NCBI GenBank assembly: GCA_041659285.1
Contig: JBAZYO010000011.1
Coordinates: 135,417 to 199,416 of the forward strand
Direction: 5' to 3'
Length of the DNA stretch: 64,000 bases
DNA from: Vicinamibacterales bacterium
Lineage (GTDB): Bacteria; Acidobacteriota; Vicinamibacteria; Vicinamibacterales; UBA2999
The notes beneath the pieces were generated by a model. That model had not been told where the DNA came from and searched no databases. It worked only from the letters and a program-made list of their open reading frames with translations. Of the stretch, positions 7,611 through 16,126 are shown in pieces. How positions within the stretch are numbered: position 1 is the first letter of the stretch; each line of letters opens with the position of its first letter. The position numbers and the translations under genes are program-made.

Positions 7611-9526
7611 GGCTTACCTCGTCGTACGTTTTTCGCAAAGAAACGGGCACGGCCTTTCGAGGCCGAGAGAGCCCCAAGGTAAGAGACGCATGCCTCCGGC
7701 CCTCGGTGTCCGATTGGCGCTAGATTCCAACCGCTCTCGACTTTGGGCGAACACTCGTCCACGCTTAGCGCGTGAGGTAGCGCCAGCAGTTGATAGTCAT
7801 TCCCGGGGTAGCGTCCGCGGTCTCCGATGCAAAGCACTGCCGCATCTGCACCGATTCCGTCTCGGATATGGTTCACAACATTCCGTTTGTCCACGCCCAG
7901 CGCGATTACGTCCATTGAGTGGCCGGAGCGTAGTAGCGAGGCTCCCGACGAGGAGGTGGTCACCACTTGCTCTACGAGAGCCCACGCTTGCTCGGCATCT
8001 TGAGGCCGCAAAGGCTCAAGCGTGATCTGTTTCGCGCGAAACTCGACCCGAGTCAGCCGCGCCAGCATCCGATTCGAGCGAATGCTGCTGGCGATCTCTC
8101 GGAGCGACTCACCCGGAGAATTTAAGCCGTTAGGTTGCGAGTCATCGTCAAGGCCGAAAACATCGGCACCGTTGTAGTAGCCGACGGTTACAAGCTTCCA
8201 GAGTTCTCGAGGCAATGCTTCCTGGAGTCGCAGTCGCACCGATTTACCCCGCCCCGTTGCTATCCCGATTTTTAGATCGGCCTCCAGTAAGCGAATCAGC
8301 TGCGAGGCGACGGGCCTGGACAAGCGTTCAAACCGCCCCTTGGCGCTACAAAGGGTGCCATCGTAGTCAAGGACAACAGCACGAAATACAGCCGCCTCGA
8401 GATCTTCAATAAAGTGCCGATACGCAGCTCTCCATGCCACTTGTTGATTGCTAGGCAGAGCAAGTGGGTCTGTCTCGGTTTTGCGCCTTATCGCGGCTTC
8501 TTCACCCCAAATGGAACGGCGAGTCGGGAATGCATTGAGGCGATAGATACGGCGACCAAAAACAGGAACCCCTGGTCGCCCAGGATCGATGCCCACGGTA
8601 CTGCCGACAGCCCCAGCCAGATACATGACTCGACTCAGCGCGGCGAGTGCAGCAAGTGCGCCCCTATACGGGATGTCCTGGCGGACGACAGACACGTCCC
8701 GGGGCAGGAGCGCCAACGTCTTGTCGGCCAGCTCTCGGTCCCCATCGGAGCAAAAAGCAATAACGGAGGATTCGCTGCCGCGCTTGGCAAGCCAATGGTG
8801 ACGGCCGTGCGCGAAGTGACGAAAGTCCGCCGTCCAGACGTTCCCAAGCGCAGCCTCGGTCATCTTCGACTCGACATCAACAGCCGCCGCTCGAGTATCG
8901 GGACCGTGCAATACAATCATCGTCCGCTGACCGGTGGCGGGCATCAAGCTCGCGCGAACTTGTGCGGGTGTCTCCCCTACCAACGCGCGCCAAGTGCGCG
9001 GAACCGGAAACTTCAGGCCAGCAGCCTCTGCATACGCTCTCAATAGGAGGACGGCCGATCCGATCAGAGAATTTGTCGCAAGAAAGCCATCGCGGGCGGT
9101 CGGCGGGACCATCTCGACAAAGTCCACGAACGGGAAGGCCGCTGCTCGAGTTGCGAGCGGGGACCCAGCGCTTAGACACAGTACGACCAAGCGACGTGGC
9201 TCGCGGCTCGCGATCCTATGAAAGCTGCCGATCACGTCTGGGTTCCGTCCAGCAGCACTGGTCATGAGCACCGCATGGCGCGATGGATTGACTGGCCGCT
9301 CGACAGCATTCAAGGGCGTGTCCGCAAACGCAGGAACCGCGCAGATGTCGCGATGCAGTTGTGCAGCAAATTCGGCCACGGTTAGAGAGCCACCGGAACC
9401 GACCGCGATAAGTGGCAGCCCCAGGCATCCCCCGATCGCTTTCGCGAGTGGGCGGATCTCCGCCTTCATCGCCCACTGATACGTGGCCGGAAGCTCTTCC
9501 AGTTCTTCTGCGAAAGGTCTACCCAA
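7607..9526 (-). CDS. SIS sugar-phosphate domain-HAD phosphatase fusion
   Basis: The protein has 639 residues and is the first gene of the operon. The start is TTG at 9526 with GGAGG three bases before it; a later ATG at 9469 lacks a site, so the start is uncertain. The N-terminal half is a double-SIS fold: GSGGS (43-47), a MTSAAGRNPD loop (88-97), and a second subdomain with VESKMTEAALGNVW (218-231). The C-terminal half is a HAD hydrolase: DYDGT (387-391) carries the nucleophile, IATGRGKS (422-429) is motif II/III-like, and GDRGRYPGND (568-577) is the metal-binding motif IV. The layout resembles Cof/trehalose-phosphatase-like HADs. The enzyme probably binds and dephosphorylates a sugar or ribose phosphate. 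The SIS-HAD fusion is unusual. Confidence 0.85.
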   Translation of the reverse strand: MGRPFAEELEELPATYQWAMKAEIRPLAKAIGGCLGLPLIAVGSGGSLTVAEFAAQLHRDICAVPAFADTPLNAVERPVNPSRHAVLMTSAAGRNPDVIGSFHRIASREPRRLVVLCLSAGSPLATRAAAFPFVDFVEMVPPTARDGFLATNSLIGSAVLLLRAYAEAAGLKFPVPRTWRALVGETPAQVRASLMPATGQRTMIVLHGPDTRAAAVDVESKMTEAALGNVWTADFRHFAHGRHHWLAKRGSESSVIAFCSDGDRELADKTLALLPRDVSVVRQDIPYRGALAALAALSRVMYLAGAVGSTVGIDPGRPGVPVFGRRIYRLNAFPTRRSIWGEEAAIRRKTETDPLALPSNQQVAWRAAYRHFIEDLEAAVFRAVVLDYDGTLCSAKGRFERLSRPVASQLIRLLEADLKIGIATGRGKSVRLRLQEALPRELWKLVTVGYYNGADVFGLDDDSQPNGLNSPGESLREIASSIRSNRMLARLTRVEFRAKQITLEPLRPQDAEQAWALVEQVVTTSSSGASLLRSGHSMDVIALGVDKRNVVNHIRDGIGADAAVLCIGDRGRYPGNDYQLLALPHALSVDECSPKVESGWNLAPIGHRGPEACVSYLGALSASKGRARFFAKNVRRGKP

Positions 9527-9744
9527 TGGCCTCCGCCTGACGCTAATGCCAGCGCAGTTCTGTGATTACGGTTCGTCCCAAAAGGCCGGTAAGCGCAAGT
9601 CTGAGCATAGCGGGATTTCATGACAGGCGAGGTCACTTCTCGGATTCGGGCGCTAGCGGCGTGCGACACGCAGCAGGCCCAGAAGATCTTAGGCTAGTGT
9701 CCACTCTGGCATAAAACTGGATGACACCTTGCCCAATGCACACT

Positions 9745-9761
9745 CTAAATATCTGATTTAG
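9745..9761 (-). terminator. AT-rich hairpin downstream of tRNA-Ser
   Basis: CTAAAT-ATCTG-ATTTAG forms a 6-bp stem and 5-nt loop, 13 bp beyond the CCA end of tRNA-Ser. It could end tRNA transcription or mark the island boundary. The stem is weak, and no long T run follows. Confidence 0.3.
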
Positions 9762-9774
9762 AAGTATTTATTTG

Positions 9775-9863
9775 TGGCGGAGAGGGTGGGATTCGAACCC
9801 ACGTGCCCTTTCGGACAACACGCTTTCGAGGCGCGCCCGTTACGACCACTTCGGTACCTCTCC
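9775..9863 (-). tRNA. tRNA-Ser (anticodon CGA)
   Basis: The 89-nt tRNA on the minus strand has acceptor GGAGAGG pairing with CCTCTCC, the long variable arm typical of class II tRNAs, the T-loop GGTTCGAATCC, and an encoded CCA (9775-9777). The anticodon loop CTCGAAA gives anticodon CGA, reading UCG. Its 3' end faces the island at lower coordinates, a common integration target. No second copy of the 3' segment was seen in the window, so the other island end is probably beyond position 1. Confidence 0.95.
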
Positions 9864-9940
9864 GCTAGGGTGGGACCGCGACTGTCGCCGGAATCACCGA
9901 TTATACAGGACTGCCCCCGGCAGGTCATCCCCTTCTGCTG

Positions 9941-9958
9941 GTCCGGCTGAAGCCGGAC
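9941..9958. repeat. REP-like palindrome
   Basis: GTCCGGCT-GA-AGCCGGAC is a perfect 8-bp inverted repeat between tRNA-Ser and the deacetylase gene. A near-identical core, TCCGGC-TTTA-GCCGGA, recurs at 48504-48521 beside tRNA-Arg. Two copies suggest a genome-wide REP-like family, but only two are visible. Confidence 0.5.
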
Positions 9959-10065
9959 ACCACATCGGCTAAAGCGCCCGGACCGGCTAACCACCTTCGC
10001 CGAGGCTACGGTGAGTCTCGCCGAAGCGCTTCGCGCGAAGGCGGAAGCCGGACGCGGCATTCGCG

Positions 10066-10779
10066 CTACTCGCAGAGCGGCCTGAACTCGAAGCCGCGCC
10101 CGCGAAGCTCCGGCACCAGCCGGCGGACCGCTTCGGCCGCGTGACGGCGATCCACCCGCGGGTCCTTGTGATGGCCATCGTGAATCACCACGATGTCCCC
10201 GTCCGACGCCTTCCGCGCCAGCCGCGCCGCAACGCGGTCGCCCTGCCGGCGGCGCCACCAGTCGAAGTCCCACATCCCCCAGCTCCACCCGGTCAGGCGG
10301 TAGCCGGCGCGATCGAGGCCCGCGTACATCTGGCCGCCGCGCCAGCCGGCATGCGGCCGGAACAGCCGGCACGGCTCGCGCCCGGTGATCGCGGCAATCC
10401 GGGCGGCAGCGTTCCCCAGCAGCCGCGCCAGATCATCCGGCGGCTCGAGCATCAGCCGCCGCGTGCCGCTGTGCAGGCCAATCGCATGTCCCTCATCGGC
10501 AATCCGCCGGACCAGCGCCTCGGTCGCAGGAGTGATGTGATCGTCGATCAGGAAGAACGTCGCCCTGGCATTGGTGTCGCGCAGCGCGTCCAGCAGCGGC
10601 GGCGTCCACTCCGCATTCGGCCCATCGTCAAAGGTCAGGTACAGGGACGGACCCTCACCCGGCCGGCTGTCCACGTGCCACAACGAGCGGGACGGACTGA
10701 AGGCTTCGAGGACAAACGGAAACGGGGCCATGTGAGCCAGCGCCAGCACCGCCGCGGCGATCGCAATGAATGCGAACAT
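10066..10779 (-). CDS. Polysaccharide deacetylase (NodB homology)
   Basis: The protein has 237 residues with an N-terminal hydrophobic segment (1-24), so it is exported or membrane-anchored. NodB-domain motifs are visible: LTFDDGPN (48-55) supplies the catalytic and metal Asp residues, GLHSGTRR is at the position of motif 2, RPHAGWRGG is motif 3, and VVIHDGHH is motif 5. Family members remove N- or O-acetyl groups from peptidoglycan or other glycans. The second histidine of the usual HxxxH metal pair appears to be Arg, which may alter metal binding. The start lies 4 bp after the YihY-family stop with AAGGTGA inside that gene, so the two are co-transcribed. Confidence 0.85.
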   Translation of the reverse strand: MFAFIAIAAAVLALAHMAPFPFVLEAFSPSRSLWHVDSRPGEGPSLYLTFDDGPNAEWTPPLLDALRDTNARATFFLIDDHITPATEALVRRIADEGHAIGLHSGTRRLMLEPPDDLARLLGNAAARIAAITGREPCRLFRPHAGWRGGQMYAGLDRAGYRLTGWSWGMWDFDWWRRRQGDRVAARLARKASDGDIVVIHDGHHKDPRVDRRHAAEAVRRLVPELRGRGFEFRPLCE

Positions 10780-10783
10780 GGTT

Positions 10784-11683
10784 TCAGGTCACCTTGACCG
10801 CGGCCGGATCCTTGACCGCAAACGATTCCGGCTGGGGCCCGGCACCATGCCGCGTGGAGTAGACGCGGGTGAACTCGGCGCCGAACAGGAGAATCTGGCA
10901 CGAGTAGTAGACCCATAGCAGCAGGATCATCATCGAACCCGCGGCGCCGAAACTCGACGCCATGCTGCCCTGCCCGAGATACAGGCCGATGACCTGCTGG
11001 CCGATCGTGAACAACACGGCCGTCACCAGCGCGCCGGTGGTGACATCGCGCCAGCGCAGCTTCACGTCCGGCAGGAAGCGAAACAGGAGGGCGAACAGCC
11101 CGGTGGTCACCACCAGCGACACCAGCATGCTGATGGTGCTCCACACCACCGGCAGGTCGGGCGAGAGACTGGAGAGCCACGCGTTGAGCGCGGCCAACGC
11201 CGCCGTCACCGCGAGCGACACCAGCAGCAGGAAGCCGATCGCCACGACCAGGCCGAACGAGCGCACCCGGTCCATCAGGAACGCCTTGAAGTGGACGCCC
11301 GGATTCGGCTTCACCCGCCAGATCGTGTTCAGCGCCACCTGCAACTCGAGGAACGCGCCGGTGGCGGCGACCACGAAGGCGATGCCGCCAAGCACGGTCG
11401 CGACGATGCCCGCGCGCCGCTGGCTGGCGCCTTCGAGCAGACTCTGCACGGCCAGCGCGCCCTCGCGTCCGACCAGCTGGTCGAGCTGGCCGACAATCTC
11501 GCCGCGGACCGCCTCCGCGCCGAACGCCATGCCCGCAACGGCGGTGGCCACGAGCAGGATCGGCGCGATCGCAAACAACGTGTAATAGGCCAAAGATGCG
11601 CCGAGGCGCGGCGCGTCATCGTCCCACCACGCCCTGCCGGCGGACCCGAACATTCGCAGAAACGCCGTTACGCTGCTCGACAT
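10784..11683 (-). CDS. YihY/BrkB family inner-membrane protein
   Basis: The protein is about 299 residues from the ATG at 11683 (MSSSVTAFL). An earlier in-frame start at 11758 would add 25 non-hydrophobic residues and crowd the divergent gene, so the shorter form is preferred. Several membrane segments are visible (ASLAYYTLFAIAPILLVATA, FGLVVAIGFLLLVSLAV, VVTTGLFALLF and others), with the family hallmark SLAYYTLFAIAP near the N-terminus. These proteins, once mis-assigned as RNase BN, are polytopic membrane proteins of uncertain transport function. It is transcribed with the deacetylase gene and away from the AI-2E-type transporter. Confidence 0.85.
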   Translation of the reverse strand: MSSSVTAFLRMFGSAGRAWWDDDAPRLGASLAYYTLFAIAPILLVATAVAGMAFGAEAVRGEIVGQLDQLVGREGALAVQSLLEGASQRRAGIVATVLGGIAFVVAATGAFLELQVALNTIWRVKPNPGVHFKAFLMDRVRSFGLVVAIGFLLLVSLAVTAALAALNAWLSSLSPDLPVVWSTISMLVSLVVTTGLFALLFRFLPDVKLRWRDVTTGALVTAVLFTIGQQVIGLYLGQGSMASSFGAAGSMMILLLWVYYSCQILLFGAEFTRVYSTRHGAGPQPESFAVKDPAAVKVT

Positions 11684-11781
11684 GCTTCCCACGCTGCCGC
11701 CAAACCACTGTAACCCTGACTGTCCAATTCTGAACGCCGGCGCCTGGGCCATGCACACTACACTCGCTGTGGTGGCGCACC

Positions 11782-13572
11782 GTGGATGAAACGCAGAACA
11801 GCCTGAAGCCGTGGTTGACGTTCGCCGTCGGCGTGCTCGTCATTGTCGTCCTCTACTGGGCGCAGACGGTGCTCGTGCCGATCGCGCTGGCCATCCTGAT
11901 CTCATTCGTCCTGGCGCCTCCAGTCACCTGGCTCGAGCGTTGGCTGGGCCGCGTCCCGGCCGTGCTCACGGTGGTGACACTGGTGTTCGTCCTTCTTGGT
12001 CTCGCCGGCTGGGGCCTCGCGCAACAGATGGAGAACCTGGCCCAGGAGCTGCCCGGCTACCGCGTCAACATCCTGGCGAAGATCGCCGACGTGCGCGGCG
12101 CCGGTAAGGGCGGCACGGTTGAAAAGCTGCAGGAGACGATCGAGGACATCAAGACCGACCTCGGGAAATCCGACGCGCCCCGGGGCAGGGCCCTGCAGCA
12201 AGTCGAGGTCGCCGCCGAGCGGCTGATGTTCCCTGGCTTCGCCTGGCTCGGTCCGGTCGTCGGCCCGTTGGGAACCGCCGGACTCGTGGTGGTGCTCGTG
12301 ATCTTCATGCTGCTCGAACGCCGCGATCTGCGCGACCGGCTGATCGGCCTGTTCGGCCAGGGCCGCCTGACAGTCACGACCAAGGCGTTTGATGAGGCCG
12401 GAAGCCGCGTCAGCCGGCAACTGCTGATGCAGTCGCTGGCCAGCCTGGTCTACGGTGTCATTGCCGGGCTCGGCCTCTACTTCCTCGGCGTGCCCTACCC
12501 GCTGGTGTGGGGCGTGCTGGGTGCGGCACTCCGCTACATCCCGTACGTCGGTCCTGTGCTCGGCGCCGGGGCGCCGACCCTGGTCAGCCTGGCCGCCCTC
12601 CCGGGCTGGACCGGTCCGCTCTCCGTGTTGGGCATGTTCATCGTGCTCGAACTGTTCACGAACCTGGTGGTCGAAACCGTGCTGTATGCGGGGGCCGCCG
12701 GCGTCTCGCAGGTGGCGCTGCTCATCTCGGTGGCCTTCTGGACGTGGCTGTGGGGGCCGCTCGGCCTGCTGATGGCGACACCGCTGACCGTGATCGTTGT
12801 CGTCCTCGGCAAGCATGTGCCTGGCCTTGAATCCGTCGGGACCCTGATGGCCGACACGCCGGCGCTGGCCCCGGAGTTCAGCTACTACCAGCGCCTGCTG
12901 GCCCGCGATCCGGGTGAGGCCGCCGACCTCATCGATCGGCACATCAAGGCCGAGCCATGGGGCTCCGTCTACGACGCCTTGCTGCTGCCCGCGCTCAACT
13001 ACGCCGAGCGCGACCGCCTGGAGCGCCGGCTGTCGGAGGAGGAAGAAACGGCGGTCATCGAGGCGACGCGAGAACTGCTGGCGGACGCGGCCGAGTCGAT
13101 GCGGCGCCTGCGGCCGGAGCCATCCGCACCGATCGAAGCAACAGCACTGCGCGGGCCCCGCGAGCCGCTGCGCGTGCTGGGCTATGCGGCCAACGGCGTG
13201 GCCGACGAACTGGCGCTGGTGATGCTCGGCCACGTGCTGGCCGATTTACCGATCGTCATCGAGATGACCAAGACGCGCGTGCTGGCCTCGGAACTGGTGT
13301 CGCTGGCTCGAGAACAAGGGGTCTCCGTCGTCTGCATCGCCGATCTGCCACCCAGCCCTTCGTCCAAGACACGCTACCTGGTCAAGCGGCTCCACGCGGC
13401 CCTGCCCGACGTGCGCATCCTGGTGGGACGCTGGAGCCCGCCGCTGCTGGCCGACGAGAGCTCGCAGTTGCTGCGCGAGGCCGGCGCGACGCTGGTGTCG
13501 TCGACGCTGGCGGAGACCCGCGACTACCTCGGCGGACTCGTCGAGATTCCGCGGATCCCGCCTCCTGCCTAG
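11782..13572 (+). CDS. AI-2E family transporter with C-terminal extension
   Basis: The protein has 596 residues with a GTG start at 11782. The first about 350 residues carry the AI-2E/PerM membrane fold: paired N-terminal helices (VLVIVVLYWAQTVLVPIALA), a middle soluble segment, and a helix bundle containing YIPYVGPVLGA and WLWGPLGLLMATPLTV, the latter a family signature. The family exports autoinducer-like molecules or acts as an ion-coupled antiporter. The last about 150 residues form a soluble domain with alternating strands and helices (RVLGYAANGVADELALVML, VSVVCIADLPPSPSSKT, VRILVGRW). This resembles a cobalamin-binding-like Rossmann fold, though no DxHxxG motif is seen. The 3' end overlaps the convergent phosphoesterase stop by 4 bp. 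Confidence 0.85.
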   Translation: MDETQNSLKPWLTFAVGVLVIVVLYWAQTVLVPIALAILISFVLAPPVTWLERWLGRVPAVLTVVTLVFVLLGLAGWGLAQQMENLAQELPGYRVNILAKIADVRGAGKGGTVEKLQETIEDIKTDLGKSDAPRGRALQQVEVAAERLMFPGFAWLGPVVGPLGTAGLVVVLVIFMLLERRDLRDRLIGLFGQGRLTVTTKAFDEAGSRVSRQLLMQSLASLVYGVIAGLGLYFLGVPYPLVWGVLGAALRYIPYVGPVLGAGAPTLVSLAALPGWTGPLSVLGMFIVLELFTNLVVETVLYAGAAGVSQVALLISVAFWTWLWGPLGLLMATPLTVIVVVLGKHVPGLESVGTLMADTPALAPEFSYYQRLLARDPGEAADLIDRHIKAEPWGSVYDALLLPALNYAERDRLERRLSEEEETAVIEATRELLADAAESMRRLRPEPSAPIEATALRGPREPLRVLGYAANGVADELALVMLGHVLADLPIVIEMTKTRVLASELVSLAREQGVSVVCIADLPPSPSSKTRYLVKRLHAALPDVRILVGRWSPPLLADESSQLLREAGATLVSSTLAETRDYLGGLVEIPRIPPPA

Positions 13573-14495
13573 TGGGACGCCGGCGGCTGCCGCCGCAGGA
13601 TCACTCCCGAATCAACGGTGCGGCCGGTCCTGGACACGGCGTTGAAGTGCATCTGATCCTCGAAGACCTCCCCGACCAGGAAGGACTGGTCCGTGTCGAA
13701 TCCCCTGGCCGTCAGCGGCGACCGCGCGTCGATGTCGCCCGAAGCGAGCCTCCCGCCCGAGCCGAGGACGAAATGCGCGATGCCCATCTGGGGCTTGATC
13801 CGCTCATAGAAATGATCGTGACCAGCGAACACCACGCTGACGCTGTACTGGACAAACAGCGGCTCGAGGGCCTTGCGCAGCTGCACATCGGAGCCGTGCC
13901 GTCCGCCGGAGGAGTACAGCGGATGATGAACGACCATGACCTTCCAGTCGTCACCTGCCTCCTTCAGCTCTTTCTCGATCCACGCAATCTGGGTGGGGTC
14001 CGGATACGTGGTCTCGAGCACGAAGAACCGGACGTGCTGCTTCGGCGCCTTGAACGAGTAGTACTTCTTGCCTTCCATGTTGAATTGCTTGTAGAAGCGC
14101 TGGTTGCGGTCGTCATGATTGCCGAGCGCCGCGAAGAACAACACGTGGGCGTCGAGCAGCAGTCTGTACGGCTTCTCGAACTTCTCCAGATAGTCTTGTG
14201 GCCGTTCCGGCCCAATCAGGTTGTCGCCGGCCATCAACACCAGCTCGAACGGAAACGTCTCGTGAGTCTTCGCCATTTGTGAGGCGAGCTCGTACTGCGC
14301 CTGCAAGCCGGTGCCGGAATCGCCGAACACCGCGAACTTGAGGGACCCCTCCCGATTTGGCAGCGGCATGGGCGGCTCCGCCTTGGTCAGTGGCGACACG
14401 ACCGTCGCCGGGCCGGACGGCCCCGCGACACCCGTCGTGCACGCCGCCAGCAGAAGAACAACAGACAACGATGCAAGGAGTCGGCAGGTCTTCAT
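13569..14495 (-). CDS. Calcineurin-like metallophosphoesterase lipoprotein
   Basis: The protein has 308 residues with a lipoprotein signal peptide (LLAAC lipobox, Cys19), so it is membrane-anchored on the periplasmic or outer face. All metallophosphoesterase metal motifs are present in order: FGDSG, AGDN, GNHDD, VVHHPLY and GHDHFYER. These enzymes hydrolyse phosphomonoesters or diesters with two metal ions, and this arrangement resembles purple acid phosphatase-like relatives. GGAAG lies upstream of the ATG. It is followed 3 bp before the next gene's stop region by a small exported protein and ends opposite the AI-2E gene. Confidence 0.85.
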   Translation of the reverse strand: MKTCRLLASLSVVLLLAACTTGVAGPSGPATVVSPLTKAEPPMPLPNREGSLKFAVFGDSGTGLQAQYELASQMAKTHETFPFELVLMAGDNLIGPERPQDYLEKFEKPYRLLLDAHVLFFAALGNHDDRNQRFYKQFNMEGKKYYSFKAPKQHVRFFVLETTYPDPTQIAWIEKELKEAGDDWKVMVVHHPLYSSGGRHGSDVQLRKALEPLFVQYSVSVVFAGHDHFYERIKPQMGIAHFVLGSGGRLASGDIDARSPLTARGFDTDQSFLVGEVFEDQMHFNAVSRTGRTVDSGVILRRQPPASH

Positions 14496-14498
14496 GGG

Positions 14499-15095
14499 TC
14501 ACTTCCGAGGCAACGCATCCGGGACGAAGTCCGGGATGATGTGGGCATGCTGGTCGAACAGGATGAGCTGGGTGCCGATGAAGCGATACTCCATCTCCTC
14601 GGGGAGCTCCGGCAGGGCCCTGAGCACGTCCGGCGGCATGCTCGTGAGCGGCACCCCATCCGGATAACGCTGGTTGGCCGTCAAGGGTATGAACTTGACG
14701 TTGTCATCCATGATCGAACTGCGGAGCTGCCAGCCTTCCGGTCCTGAAAACACGCGGGCCATGAGACGCTGGACGAACGCGGTCATCTCCGGCGTGAAGA
14801 TGTCGCCACGCTTGGCGCCCGCTCTGGCGGCGAGAATTTGCGCGGCCATGGAGCGCTGCGTCTGGTCGATTTGCTTCGGCGTCGCTTCCTCCGGCAGCTT
14901 CGGCGCGGCTCGCTCGGCCACCAGGTGGATGGCGACATACGCGTTCACGCGCGTCATGAAGTCCGCGATTGCCTGGGCGTCGGCATTCGATGGTTGCTGT
15001 GCTTGACGCCCCGCGGCCACCGGCAGGACCGCCAGCCCGCCCATGACCAGCGTCATCGCGATCACACTCACTGGACGCCGCCACGTGTGCGACAT
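14499..15095 (-). CDS. Exported hypothetical protein
   Basis: The protein has 198 residues from the ATG at 15095, chosen for AAGGGGG 6-7 nt upstream; a start at 15122 is possible but has no site. It has a signal peptide (about 1-30, ending VAAGRQA). The mature part is mostly helical in the first half (ADAQAIADFMTRVNAYVAIH) and ends with a conserved-looking LPEEMEYRFIGTQLILFDQ segment. Proteins of this look recur in Acidobacteria-like genomes, but no function is known. It lies immediately upstream of the phosphoesterase lipoprotein gene on the same strand, and the two may be co-expressed. Confidence 0.65.
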   Translation of the reverse strand: MSHTWRRPVSVIAMTLVMGGLAVLPVAAGRQAQQPSNADAQAIADFMTRVNAYVAIHLVAERAAPKLPEEATPKQIDQTQRSMAAQILAARAGAKRGDIFTPEMTAFVQRLMARVFSGPEGWQLRSSIMDDNVKFIPLTANQRYPDGVPLTSMPPDVLRALPELPEEMEYRFIGTQLILFDQHAHIIPDFVPDALPRK

Positions 15096-15214
15096 ATGAA
15101 CCCCCTTGGCCGCGGAACTCATGCGTGAGCCTTTGACCGGGAGTTCTCAATGCAGAACTCGCGCCGTTGAGCCCTCTACGGACGAGCTCGAGGTGGACAA
15201 TTACGATGAAGGGT

Positions 15215-16126
15215 TCAGGCGGACCCGTCCGGAGGCACGCTGTCCCGCTCAGCCGCTTCGCGCTCTTCCTGTTCCCACCGCCGCCTGATCGCCGCGCCGT
15301 GCCGGCGGCGGCGCCACACCGCCAGGGCCGCCACGCCGATCATCAGCAGCCAGAACGCATCGCCCGACGTGAAGAGCGGCACCCACACCGTCCACACGCG
15401 CTGGCGATCCCAGAACCCATCCTCAATCGCCCCAAGCGGCCGCCCGGCGATGCTCACCACGGCGTCGTTGAACGGCACGTCGTCGCCGACCAGGCGGAGG
15501 ATGCCCGCGGGCGCGGCGCCGCCGTGCTCGCGAATGATGTCGCGGACCACGGCGGCAGACAGCGAGTAGGCGCGCGACTGCGCGGTCTGGCCGCCGTTGA
15601 ACAGGCCGTCGATCTCGCGCACGGTGAGTCGCGGGCCCGCGAGCAACTCCCACGCGAGTCGCGATCGATCCTCGAGTCCCCACGGGCGCTCGACCGCGAC
15701 CGCCAGCCCTTCGTGGAACCAGCGCGGCACCGGCCGCCCGCCGGCGGCGCGGCCGATCAGGACGTGCGCAACTTCGTGGCGCAGCACATCCTCGAGCGTG
15801 TCGTGCGGATACACCGGCGACCGCGACGGAAACAAGACGATGAGCCCGGCGTTGCTGAGGGCGTAGCCGGCCGTCCACGCGGTGGCCTCGCGCGCCGCCT
15901 CGCTGTCTTCGCCGGCGAGCACCACCTGGATGGGCGGGCCCGCGTCATCAAGGCCGACCGTGCGAACGATGCCGGCCAGCGGGAGCCGATCGAACGACTC
16001 CAGCCGGCTGCGGGCGGCGGCGAGGTCCGGCGGCGCCAGGATCACCAACGCCGGCGGCGCCTGCGCGGCGGCGTTCGCCGCGGCGGAGGCGATCAGAAGC
16101 AGGGCAACACGCAGGCGCGCGATCAA
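15215..16126 (-). CDS. Exported MA-type metallopeptidase-like protein
   Basis: The protein is about 303 residues from a TTG at 16126 that overlaps the TadA stop (TTGA). A longer in-frame form from 16180 would run inside tadA. It has a signal peptide (RVALLLIASAAANAAAQA). The zinc-peptidase motif RHEVAHVLIG (HExxH) and a following WFHEGLAVAVE supply the gluzincin-type third ligand, as in the peptidase MA family. A C-terminal membrane helix (FWLLMIGVAALAVW) and a charged tail (RRRRHGAAIRRRWEQEE) anchor it with the catalytic domain outside. The substrate is unknown. Translational coupling to tadA is likely. Confidence 0.75.
   Translation of the reverse strand: MIARLRVALLLIASAAANAAAQAPPALVILAPPDLAAARSRLESFDRLPLAGIVRTVGLDDAGPPIQVVLAGEDSEAAREATAWTAGYALSNAGLIVLFPSRSPVYPHDTLEDVLRHEVAHVLIGRAAGGRPVPRWFHEGLAVAVERPWGLEDRSRLAWELLAGPRLTVREIDGLFNGGQTAQSRAYSLSAAVVRDIIREHGGAAPAGILRLVGDDVPFNDAVVSIAGRPLGAIEDGFWDRQRVWTVWVPLFTSGDAFWLLMIGVAALAVWRRRRHGAAIRRRWEQEEREAAERDSVPPDGSA

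Noticed and set aside
9758..10372. Minus-strand frame running through tRNA-Ser
   Set aside because: It overlaps the tRNA and the deacetylase gene and has the Arg/Ala-rich look of a shadow.
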